Of a DNA stretch of 23,530 nucleotides, positions 6,806 to 14,328 are shown one piece after another (positions within the stretch are counted from its first letter, which is position 1; every line of letters starts with the position of its first letter). The translations under genes were made by a program, and so were the position numbers. The notes beneath the pieces were generated by a model. That model did not search any database. It was not told the origin of the DNA and worked only from the letters and a program-made list of their open reading frames with translations. Where the stretch lies: the NCBI GenBank assembly GCA_025999935.1, contig BNXY01000041.1:1-23530 (forward strand), written 5' to 3'. Origin of the DNA: Bacteroidia bacterium. GTDB taxonomy: Bacteria; Bacteroidota; Bacteroidia; Bacteroidales; Azobacteroidaceae.

Positions 6806-7417
6806 ATGGCAATAAAATTAGAAAAAGGACAGAGAATCAATCTCGAAAAAAGTAACGGTAATAAGTTGCAAAACCTTTGTGTTGGCGTTAATTGGGGCGC
6901 AATAGAAAAAACAGGTTTCTGGGGAAACCAAAAAATGGAAGCTGTTGATTTAGACGCAAGTTGTGCCACATTCGACGACAACAACAAAGCGTTAGAGGTA
7001 ATTTATTTCGGAAATCTCAAATCAAAAAATGACTCAATCAAACACAGTGGAGATGACCTCACAGGCGATATGGGCGGCGATGATGGTTTAGATAACGAAG
7101 TGATTACGGTAGATTTGGCAAAACTTCCCGCAGAAGTTAGCAAAATTGCATTCGTGCTAAACAGTTTTAGAGGTCACGACTTTAAAACCATTCCTTTTGC
7201 TTCTATTCGCATTTACGAAGGAACACCGAGTCGTGTAAATGATGTTTTTGCGACTTACGATATTACAAACGATGTAACATTTGCAGGCAGCGTTTCAATG
7301 GTAATGGGTGTGTTTTACAAACGCAACGGCGAGTGGAAATTCAATGCAATCGGCGAAGCAACTCGTGACAAAGATTTGCAAGGAACATTAGTAACAGTTG
7401 TATCTAAATATTTATAA
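6806..7417 (+). CDS. TerZ/TerX-like TerD-domain protein
   Basis: Fourth TerD-superfamily protein (203 aa). It shows VDLDAS (47-52), SGDDLTGDMGGDDGLDNE (81-98) and the block FVLNSFRGHDFKTIPFAS, which is typical of the TerX/TerZ branch rather than TerD/E. The C-terminal KRNGEWKFNAIGE closes the domain. An extra loop with aromatic residues (GFWGNQKMEA) precedes the first acidic motif. The next gene starts 2 bp after its stop, suggesting translational coupling to the first TerY. Assignment to TerZ versus TerX is not firm. Confidence 0.85.
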   Translation: MAIKLEKGQRINLEKSNGNKLQNLCVGVNWGAIEKTGFWGNQKMEAVDLDASCATFDDNNKALEVIYFGNLKSKNDSIKHSGDDLTGDMGGDDGLDNEVITVDLAKLPAEVSKIAFVLNSFRGHDFKTIPFASIRIYEGTPSRVNDVFATYDITNDVTFAGSVSMVMGVFYKRNGEWKFNAIGEATRDKDLQGTLVTVVSKYL

Positions 7418-7419
7418 TT

Positions 7420-8058
7420 ATGGCAAGAAGACTTCCCGTCTATTTGGTGCTCGACACCTCCGGTTCGATGATGGGCGAACCAATAGCCGCCGTAGAAACA
7501 GGCGTGCAAACATTAGTTAGCGCATTGAGGCAAGACCCTTATGCGCTCGAAACAGCGTATTTGAGCATTATTACTTTCGATAGCAATGCTAAACAGATTG
7601 TACCGCTTACCGAACTTACCGCATTTCAAATGCCTTCTATTTCGGCAAATGGTCTGACTTCGTTGGGCGATGCGCTCAAATTGCTTGCAAATAAAATTGA
7701 CAGCGAAGTGGCAAAAACTACCGCAGAAGTAAAAGGCGACTGGAAACCGCTGGTTTTCATTATGACAGATGGCGGTCCTACCGATGATTGGAAAAAAGGA
7801 CTTGCTGAATTTCAAAAAAGGAAAACCGGAATGGTGGTTGCCTGCGCTGCCGGACAAGGTGCCGATACCAATGTATTAAAGCAAATTACAGAATGTGTGG
7901 TGCAATTAGACACGGCCGACAGTTCAACCATAAAGGCATTCTTTAAATGGGTATCGGCGTCGGTAAGTACAGGCAGCCAGAAAGTTGACAGCGGAAACGA
8001 AGTGGTTGGTATTGGCGAATTGCCGCCACCGCCGCCCGAAGTTAATATCGTAGTATAA
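7420..8058 (+). CDS. TerY-type vWA protein 1
   Basis: Cytosolic von Willebrand factor A protein of 212 aa, the length of enterobacterial TerY. The metal-ion-dependent adhesion site is complete: D12-x-S14-x-S16 in LDTSGSM, T80 in NGLTSLG and D117 in IMTDGGPTDD. The domain closes with the FKWVSASV helix. The C-terminal tail is ELPPPPPEVNIVV, a five-proline run ending in a hydrophobic stretch, which looks like a docking peptide and recurs in the next paralog. In the TerY-P system such proteins are thought to connect a PP2C phosphatase and a kinase to TerD-type proteins; all of these are encoded in this operon. Confidence 0.92.
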   Translation: MARRLPVYLVLDTSGSMMGEPIAAVETGVQTLVSALRQDPYALETAYLSIITFDSNAKQIVPLTELTAFQMPSISANGLTSLGDALKLLANKIDSEVAKTTAEVKGDWKPLVFIMTDGGPTDDWKKGLAEFQKRKTGMVVACAAGQGADTNVLKQITECVVQLDTADSSTIKAFFKWVSASVSTGSQKVDSGNEVVGIGELPPPPPEVNIVV

Positions 8059-8064
8059 AGACTA

Positions 8065-8700
8065 ATGAGAAGATTACCTGTATATTTATTAATTGATACT
8101 TCCGGCTCAATGAAAGGCGAGCCAATAGAATCGGTAAAAGTTGGGCTTGAAACTATGGTAGCAAGTTTACGGACAGACCCTTTTGCTTTGGAGTCGGTAT
8201 ATATCAGTATTATTACATTTGACAAGGATATAAAACAGGTTCTGCCTTTGACGGAATTGGAAAGTTTGCAAATTCCGGATATTCAAACACCGGAATCTGG
8301 TCCGACTCATTTGGGCGCAGCCTTGGAATTGCTTTGCCAGAAAGTAGATGTTGAAGTTCTGCTGAGTACGCCCGAAAGAAAAGGGGACTGGATGCCATTA
8401 TTGTTTATCATGACAGATGGAAAACCATCTGATTTACAGATATTCAATCAGATGATACCAGAAATTAAAAAACGACATTTCGGCAGTATCATTGCCTGCG
8501 CAGCAGGTGCAAAAGCAGACCCTAAGCCTCTTGAATTGCTTACAAATCAGGTGTATTCGTTAGATACTACCGATAGTGCAACATTCCGACAATTTTTTAA
8601 ATGGGTTTCTGCTTCGGTGAGTGTTGGAAACAGAAGCGTTGGCGCGAGTGACGAAATTTTGTTGCCACCGCCACCGCCGGAAGTACATACCGTAATTTAA
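8065..8700 (+). CDS. TerY-type vWA protein 2
   Basis: Paralog of the preceding gene (211 aa) with a full metal site: D11, S13 and S15 in IDTSGSM, T81 in SGPTHLG and D118 in IMTDGKPSD. The tail LLPPPPPEVHTVI repeats the poly-proline plus hydrophobic ending. It starts 6 bp after the first TerY stop. The two proteins have clearly diverged in the middle (for example the insertion around TPESGPTH), so they are not a recent copy and probably have separate partners. Confidence 0.92.
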   Translation: MRRLPVYLLIDTSGSMKGEPIESVKVGLETMVASLRTDPFALESVYISIITFDKDIKQVLPLTELESLQIPDIQTPESGPTHLGAALELLCQKVDVEVLLSTPERKGDWMPLLFIMTDGKPSDLQIFNQMIPEIKKRHFGSIIACAAGAKADPKPLELLTNQVYSLDTTDSATFRQFFKWVSASVSVGNRSVGASDEILLPPPPPEVHTVI

Positions 8701-8705
8701 AGAAA

Positions 8706-8960
8706 ATGAAGATGATATTATACATACTGATTAATATTTTGATTCTCGCATTATTTCTCTACTCAAAATTAACGCCTTACAAGGCAAATTTGACAGGGAA
8801 ATACCAATCTGCATTTTTGTTTTTTGAGCGGATTTTTCAGCCGATTTTAAATTTTCTGCGAAAAATGGCAAAACCTGTACAAGTAGGTAGTGGTATTGCT
8901 GTAGATATGTCGCAAATCATTTTGCTGATATTGTTTTTAATTATTTTAAAAATTTTATAA
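8706..8960 (+). CDS. Small YggT-like membrane protein
   Basis: 84 aa with two hydrophobic helices, about residues 3-19 and 68-84. The stretch PILNFLRKMAKPVQVG followed by GIAVDMSQIILLILFLII resembles half of a YggT-family protein, where a 'P.LRP+R...P..GG.D.SP' segment precedes the last membrane helix. The function of that family is poorly known. It sits between the second and third vWA genes, and its stop overlaps the next start by one base (TAATG), so it belongs to the operon and is translationally coupled. It may anchor the cytosolic vWA/TerD complex at the membrane; that is inference. The family call is tentative. Confidence 0.75.
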   Translation: MKMILYILINILILALFLYSKLTPYKANLTGKYQSAFLFFERIFQPILNFLRKMAKPVQVGSGIAVDMSQIILLILFLIILKIL

Positions 8961-9979
8961 TGAGACGATTACCCATTTATTTTTTAATTGACGTGTCCGA
9001 ATCAATGGTCGGTGAACCCATTGAGCAAGTGCAAGATGGAATAGCGACCATAGTAAAGGAGTTGCGAACAGACCCTTACGCCTTGGAAACAGTTTATGTT
9101 TCCATTATTGCCTTTGCAGGTAAAGCAAAAAAGTTAACGCCGTTGGCAGAACTGACACAGTTTTATCCACCGAAGTTACCTATTGGCGGTGGCACTTCGC
9201 TCGGTAATGCCTTGACATTTCTAATGAATGACATAGATGTTTCTGTTCAAAAAACTACGCTCGAACAAAAAGGCGACTGGAAACCAATCATTTTCCTGTT
9301 TACCGACGGTAATCCAACCGATGAGTATCAAGCCACTTTCGACCGATGGAATCAAAAATATCGAAAAAGTACCAATCTTATTGTCATTTCGTTGGGAGAA
9401 AATGCCAATATGAATATTTTCGGCAGAATAACCGAAACCGTATTGGTGTTGAAAAATACCGATGCCGAATCATTCAAACAATTTTTTAAATGGGTAACTG
9501 CCTCAATCAAAACAAGTAGTGTAAGCGTAAGCGAGGCAAACAGTGACGAACTGCAACTTGCCCCAATCAAAGACGATACGTTGGTAAAGATTGATTTAGA
9601 CAAACATTTACCTGCGAAAATAGATGACAATTTTGCTGTGATATTAGCCAAATGCCAAACGACAGAAAGACTTTATCTAATAAAATACAATAGGCAGGCA
9701 GCACATTTGTTCCGCTTGATTGGTGCTTTCCCGATTGACAATTCTTATTATGAATTATCCGAAGGACAACAGCAAGCGATTGGAAAAGTCAATACAAGTT
9801 TGTTGTATGGCTTTCCTGCCTGTCCTTGTTGCGGAAATCAGTATGGATTCAGCACTTGTAATTGCGGAGGAATTCATTGTGGCAACGAAAACAGAGTACA
9901 AACTTGCCCTTGGTGCGGTGAACAAGCAGAATATAGTTTGGGCGGTGGTGATTTAGATGTTGCACGAACAAGAGGCTAA
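8960..9979 (+). CDS. vWA protein with TerY-C metal-binding tail
   Basis: 339-aa vWA protein of the TerY-P triad. The N-terminal vWA domain (1-190) keeps the metal site D11, S13, S15, T79 and D116, but reads DVSESM, with Glu where Gly is usual. The middle part (about 210-285) is a separate region. The C-terminal TerY-C-like domain is Cys-rich: C288, C290, C291, C300, C302, C307, C316 and C319, plus H306, suited to binding two zinc ions. It lacks the poly-proline tail of the two preceding paralogs. It directly precedes the phosphatase and kinase genes, the arrangement described for the TerY-P triad, so this is likely the triad's own adaptor. Confidence 0.9.
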   Translation: MRRLPIYFLIDVSESMVGEPIEQVQDGIATIVKELRTDPYALETVYVSIIAFAGKAKKLTPLAELTQFYPPKLPIGGGTSLGNALTFLMNDIDVSVQKTTLEQKGDWKPIIFLFTDGNPTDEYQATFDRWNQKYRKSTNLIVISLGENANMNIFGRITETVLVLKNTDAESFKQFFKWVTASIKTSSVSVSEANSDELQLAPIKDDTLVKIDLDKHLPAKIDDNFAVILAKCQTTERLYLIKYNRQAAHLFRLIGAFPIDNSYYELSEGQQQAIGKVNTSLLYGFPACPCCGNQYGFSTCNCGGIHCGNENRVQTCPWCGEQAEYSLGGGDLDVARTRG

Positions 9980-9982
9980 GGT

Positions 9983-11524
9983 ATGGAAACAATCAAAAAA
10001 TATTTAGAAGAAAAAGGTTTGGACGACAGCCAAATTAAAGATTTTCTCGAAACGCACAGTAAAGAAATCAAACAGTTCATTGATGAACTTTTGGAAAAGC
10101 AACTTCCCAAACCTGACGAAGATGTGCCTTATTCGGAAGTTATTAAAGAGGAAGTTCAAACGAGTGAAATAACGACAACAGAAGAAAATCCTACGCAAAT
10201 AGAGGAAAACCAAAAAATGCAGGCAACAGACAATCAACAGCAAACAGATATGCCGAAAGTATTTGATTCGGGAGTGCAACCCGATAAAGAAAAAGCAAAA
10301 AACGATGCATTAGCGTTTCAAATCAAAAACAAACAAATTACTTTCCTCAACGGAAAAGTAAATCAGCCGTATGAAATTGATTTCGATTTTGAGACATTAG
10401 AAATGCCTGAAATAGCCGAAGTTTCGTTTGAAAAACTGGAAGACATTGGTTTGCTGTATTTTCCCGAAGAGAAGAAAATCAAAGGTACGCCAACGCAAGC
10501 GGGCGACCATAAAATTGAAATGAAATTCAAAAGAAACGATTGGGAAGAGGGAAAACCGCTTCTGACAAGAGAAGTCGTGTTTATTATCAATCCCGACCCG
10601 CGAGTTTTGTGGAGTAAAAATATCCCAACGCCCGAAGACATTGAATATTACAAGCCCGATTCAGACAAGATATTTGTAAAAGTCGAATCAAAAAAAAATA
10701 TGGTTGCCGCAAGTCAGCGCGGGCGTTCACACGCCATTGAAGGGAAACCTCGCGACGATGATTTTGCCTTGTATTATGATGAGCAAACAGAATGGTATGT
10801 GATGGTTGTTGCCGATGGTGCAGGCTCGGCAAAATATTCACGTAAAGGCTCGCAGATTGCCTGCCAAAAGGCTCTTGAGATATGTAAAGCAAAATTGCTT
10901 GATAATAAAGATGTATTTGATAAAAACAGAGAACAAGAAAATCGAAATGAAATAGGAAAAATATTACAAGGCATTATTGGCAGTGCCGTATTTGAAGCAT
11001 ACAAAGCCATTGAACAAGAAGCACAAGAAAAGAATACTCCAACGAAAGATTATGCTACGACGTTACTGTTGACTCTTTGCAAAAAATTTGATTATGGTTG
11101 GTTTGTAGGTGCGTGGTGGGTTGGAGATGGAGGAATAGGAATTTACCGACAAGACCCGCAATATATGAAGGTTTTAGGAGAGCCGGATGGAGGTGAATTT
11201 GCCGGACAAACTCGATTTTTGACTATGCCGGAAATTATTCAAAATGAACTTTATACGCGAATCAGATTTGATGTTGTTGAAGATTTTACTGCTCTTATTT
11301 TGATGACGGATGGTATCACCGACCCAAAGTTTGAAACCGATGCCAATCTGAACCGAATAGAAAAATGGAACGAACTTTGGGCTGATTTAGACGGCAAAAA
11401 CGAAGACAACATCAAAGTTGATTTTACAGATAACAATGAACAATCCGCCGACCAATTGCTAAAATGGTTAGACTTTTGGTCGAAAGGGAATCATGATGAC
11501 AGAACAATTGCAATACTTTTTTGA
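9983..11524 (+). CDS. PP2C-type protein phosphatase with Ig-like domain
   Basis: 513-aa metal-dependent Ser/Thr phosphatase, expected to reverse the phosphorylation made by the kinase encoded next. Layout: N-terminal helical region (1-40), acidic Gln/Glu-rich linker (41-110), a β-rich region (115-203) with the Ig-like signature GLLYFPEEKKIKGTPTQAGDH, then PP2C (about 240-513). PP2C motifs seen: RSHAIEGKPRDDDF (D258-D260), VADGAGSAK (D278), GDGG (D382), LMTDGITD (D443) and HDDRTIAI (D505/D506). The catalytic core looks intact. He_PIG-type Ig domains are usually extracellular; here there is no signal peptide or membrane helix. It starts 3 bp after the previous stop. Confidence 0.92.
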   Translation: METIKKYLEEKGLDDSQIKDFLETHSKEIKQFIDELLEKQLPKPDEDVPYSEVIKEEVQTSEITTTEENPTQIEENQKMQATDNQQQTDMPKVFDSGVQPDKEKAKNDALAFQIKNKQITFLNGKVNQPYEIDFDFETLEMPEIAEVSFEKLEDIGLLYFPEEKKIKGTPTQAGDHKIEMKFKRNDWEEGKPLLTREVVFIINPDPRVLWSKNIPTPEDIEYYKPDSDKIFVKVESKKNMVAASQRGRSHAIEGKPRDDDFALYYDEQTEWYVMVVADGAGSAKYSRKGSQIACQKALEICKAKLLDNKDVFDKNREQENRNEIGKILQGIIGSAVFEAYKAIEQEAQEKNTPTKDYATTLLLTLCKKFDYGWFVGAWWVGDGGIGIYRQDPQYMKVLGEPDGGEFAGQTRFLTMPEIIQNELYTRIRFDVVEDFTALILMTDGITDPKFETDANLNRIEKWNELWADLDGKNEDNIKVDFTDNNEQSADQLLKWLDFWSKGNHDDRTIAILF

Positions 11525-11526
11525 TT

Positions 11527-13023
11527 ATGGCAAATACAATAAAAATAAAGGCAACAGACGGTTCTGATGTAGAATTTGTGGACAATATCATTGGCGCAGG
11601 CGGAATGAAAGATGTATATTTCAGTCCCGACAAATCGTATGTGGTGGCATTTTTCCGCGACAAGCAGGATTTTAATGCCAAAGACCGTTTGCAGAATATT
11701 ACAGGCGTTTATAGAGAAAAAATATTCAATCAGGCAGGTGGCGAATATTGGAAAGACCTTTATTGCTGGCCTACTAAAATCGTAGAAAATAACGGCAAAC
11801 TTGGGTTGGTATGCCCTACTTATCAAAAACGTTTTTTCTTTGCAACCGGCTCTATCAACAATGATTTTCTGGGAATAAAAGGCAAAGAAAAAGAGGGAAA
11901 ATGGTACGCTTCGGCAAAAAATCAAAATAAATTTCTTGACCCGACAGAGCGCGGGGACTGGTTTAAATATTTTCAAATCTGTATCGGTATTAGTCGTGCT
12001 GTCAGGCGTTTACATGCCGCAGGATTGGCTCATTCCGATTTGTCTTATAAAAATGTTTTACTTGACCCCACTTCCGGTCATGCCTCCATAATTGATATAG
12101 ACGGTTTAGTCGTTCCGGGTAAATATCCGCCTGATGTGTTGGGTACGCCTGATTTTATAGCTCCCGAAGTTATAGCTACAAAACATTTGAAGATGGGCGA
12201 CCCAAACAGGTCGTTGCCGAAAATAACGACAGACCGCCATGCGTTGGCAGTAATGATTTATATGTATTTGCTCTATCGACACCCTTTGCGTGGCGGGAAA
12301 ATACACGATACAGACCCTGCCAAAGACGAGGATTTGTCAATGGGTGCAAAAGCATTGTTTGTAGAACACCCAACAGACAAATCCAATCAGGTAAGAATAA
12401 AGGACTTGCAGTCTTCACAACTTCCACAAGGCGACCCAACAAAAATTCCTTATACCGTTTGCGGACCTTATCTGAAAAAACTGTTTGATAAAGCATTTAT
12501 TGAGGGGTTGCACAATCCTGCTTTGCGTCCAACAGCCGACGAATGGGAACAAGCCCTCTTGAAAACTGTTGATTTGATGCAACCTTGTCAAAATCCGAAA
12601 TGCTGGCATAAATGGTTTGTTTTCGATAATACCACTAAACCAAAATGCCCATTTTGTGGGACGGAATACAAAGGACAACTACCAGTATTAAATCTTTACT
12701 CTTCCCGTAAAGCAGGTTCCTTTACTCCCGATGATTACAGATTAATGGTTTACCATAATCAATACCTGTATCCGTGGCATGTAAACCGTAATGTGTCACC
12801 GAACGAAAAATTAAGTGCTGAGCAGAAAAAACCTGTTGGTTATTTTGTATTTCATGGAAATAAATGGTTGCTAATAAATCAGCGGCTTCCCGATTTGGAA
12901 GACAAAACAGAAGGTAAGAAAATACCAATCAATCAAGCAGTTGAATTGACTGACGGCAAACAGATTCTACTGTCGAAAGAAGATGGCGGGAGGTTGGTAA
13001 TTGTACAATTAGTAAAGAATTAA
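11527..13023 (+). CDS. TerY-P protein kinase with zinc ribbon
   Basis: 498-aa eukaryotic-like Ser/Thr kinase. The ATG at 11527, 2 bp after the phosphatase stop, is preferred over the overlapping TTG at 11521. Kinase domain about 15-345: glycine loop GAGGMKDVY (23-31), catalytic HSDLSYKNVLL (H169, D171, N176), DID in place of DFG (190-192), GTPDFIAPE (APE 212-214) and RHALAVMIY. The β3 Lys (VAIK motif) is not visible: the aligned stretch reads YVVAFFRDK, so K46 or another residue may substitute. A zinc ribbon follows (C354, C359, C374, C377). The last 100 residues are β-rich and unassigned, possibly a phosphopeptide-binding fold. Third member of the vWA-phosphatase-kinase triad. Confidence 0.9.
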   Translation: MANTIKIKATDGSDVEFVDNIIGAGGMKDVYFSPDKSYVVAFFRDKQDFNAKDRLQNITGVYREKIFNQAGGEYWKDLYCWPTKIVENNGKLGLVCPTYQKRFFFATGSINNDFLGIKGKEKEGKWYASAKNQNKFLDPTERGDWFKYFQICIGISRAVRRLHAAGLAHSDLSYKNVLLDPTSGHASIIDIDGLVVPGKYPPDVLGTPDFIAPEVIATKHLKMGDPNRSLPKITTDRHALAVMIYMYLLYRHPLRGGKIHDTDPAKDEDLSMGAKALFVEHPTDKSNQVRIKDLQSSQLPQGDPTKIPYTVCGPYLKKLFDKAFIEGLHNPALRPTADEWEQALLKTVDLMQPCQNPKCWHKWFVFDNTTKPKCPFCGTEYKGQLPVLNLYSSRKAGSFTPDDYRLMVYHNQYLYPWHVNRNVSPNEKLSAEQKKPVGYFVFHGNKWLLINQRLPDLEDKTEGKKIPINQAVELTDGKQILLSKEDGGRLVIVQLVKN

Positions 13024-13036
13024 AAATGGACTTCAA

Positions 13037-13552
13037 ATGAAAATTATGATTATTATATTAGTTGCTATAATTGGTTTGATATGCTTAGGATACTTGGGGG
13101 TAAAATATTACATAAAGAGAAGGATTGTTGGATTTGAAAGGTTCTATGGTAATATGCAAGAAAATACCATTAGAGAATCAAATAAATTAATCAATAATCT
13201 TTTCATTGAATTTTCCGAAAATCCAACAGAAGAATTACGGTCTAAAATTTTTGCCATTTTAGATAAAAATCAAACTTATGTGATACTTACATTTATAGAC
13301 AACAAAGACCCTAATGACAATAGGACTTATGAACTAACTAACTCTATTAATTTTAGAAAAATTAAAAATGGTGAAATTGTCGCATTTACAGATTTTGATA
13401 TTATGCGAAAATATGTTGGTAAAAACTACATATCAACAGAAATAATTCTTATAGGGAACTTCTTTGAGTTATGCAAACAATATAACGTCAAGACAATTAT
13501 ACTAAATCACATTTTGAAAAATCCATTTATACTTACCGCGAATGATGAATAA
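13037..13552 (+). CDS. Membrane-anchored SseB-like protein
   Basis: 171 aa: one N-terminal membrane helix (about 4-26) followed by basic residues, then a soluble domain. Within it, KNGEIVAFTDFDIMRKYVG, IILIGNFFELC and TIILNHILKNPFIL resemble the SseB N-terminal domain pattern (aFT....L, then llel, then viNP...f.l). That domain occurs with stress and secretion systems, with unclear function. It starts 13 bp after the kinase stop and overlaps the next gene by 11 bp. This and the next gene are more AT-rich than the rest of the operon, suggesting separate acquisition. The SseB call rests on pattern only. Confidence 0.65.
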   Translation: MKIMIIILVAIIGLICLGYLGVKYYIKRRIVGFERFYGNMQENTIRESNKLINNLFIEFSENPTEELRSKIFAILDKNQTYVILTFIDNKDPNDNRTYELTNSINFRKIKNGEIVAFTDFDIMRKYVGKNYISTEIILIGNFFELCKQYNVKTIILNHILKNPFILTANDE

Positions 13553-13907
13553 CTTTATTTTCAAAATAGTAAAAAATTTTTTGTCTCACCTTGGACGAAA
13601 GACAGGGCTGACATATACCGAGATAAATATCTTGGTGTATTATTTTCTTATTCCATTTTCATGGTTGGTATTATTGGATATTATCTTCGATTTTCATTAT
13701 TTGAAAATTGCATTCGTCTTTTATTGTTTGGGATTTACTGTGGGATGTAGAAACTTTAGAACATATTCGGATTGGCTATTCGATAAATCTGTTACATTCT
13801 TAAATGATTTTAATAAGTTAGGTAGTAATTATGTCATTTCATCAGTATGGATTTGCGTTTTTATACCAATAGTTATATATGGAGTGTTACTGTACTTCAT
13901 CTTATAA
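13542..13907 (+). CDS. Unrecognised small membrane protein
   Basis: 121 aa with three hydrophobic segments, about 29-49, 54-69 and 98-120, joined by short polar loops. No family recognised. It overlaps the upstream gene by 11 bp, so the two are almost certainly translated together. Two adjacent Met codons open the frame, and the start could be either. A membrane partner of the preceding SseB-like protein is a reasonable guess. Confidence 0.65.
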   Translation: MMNNFIFKIVKNFLSHLGRKTGLTYTEINILVYYFLIPFSWLVLLDIIFDFHYLKIAFVFYCLGFTVGCRNFRTYSDWLFDKSVTFLNDFNKLGSNYVISSVWICVFIPIVIYGVLLYFIL

Positions 13908-13944
13908 AGAATCAGTAATAAATATTAAATAAAAAACAACAATT

Positions 13945-14316
13945 ATGAGTACACTAAATGAATTAAAAAACTCAATCCTCGCCGATGGCGTAATTGATGA
14001 AACCGAAGTAAAACAACTTCGGAAAGTATTGTATGCCGATGGCGTAATTGACAAAGAAGAAGCAGAGTTTCTATTTGAATTGAATGATGCCGTGTCCGGC
14101 AAAGCGAACCACAGTAGTTGGGAGACGCTTTTTGTTACAGCAATAACGAAATTTCTTTTGGAAGATAAAGTTTCACAAGGTGAAATTGACGATGAGGAAG
14201 CCTTGTGGTTGCTCAACATCATTATGAAAGATGGTCAATTAGATAAAACCGAAAGAGCCTTGCTAAACAACCTGAAAAGTGTGGCGAGAAATTTTCCGAA
14301 AATACTAAATCTTTAA
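13945..14316 (+). CDS. TerB-like protein with repeated acidic motifs
   Basis: 123-aa helical protein. It carries the acidic turn motif ADGVIDETE (13-21), a near copy ADGVIDKEE (31-39), QGEIDDEEA (78-86) and KDGQLDKTE (95-103), each starting a helix. TerB-family proteins have such 'DG.....E' metal-binding turns and interact with TerD proteins and with the membrane. It is shorter than E. coli TerB (151 aa), and its spacing is more like the wider TerB-like superfamily. It lies between the small membrane proteins and the calcium pump, with gaps of 37 and 12 bp. Confidence 0.75.
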   Translation: MSTLNELKNSILADGVIDETEVKQLRKVLYADGVIDKEEAEFLFELNDAVSGKANHSSWETLFVTAITKFLLEDKVSQGEIDDEEALWLLNIIMKDGQLDKTERALLNNLKSVARNFPKILNL

Positions 14317-14328
14317 TAATAACAACAA

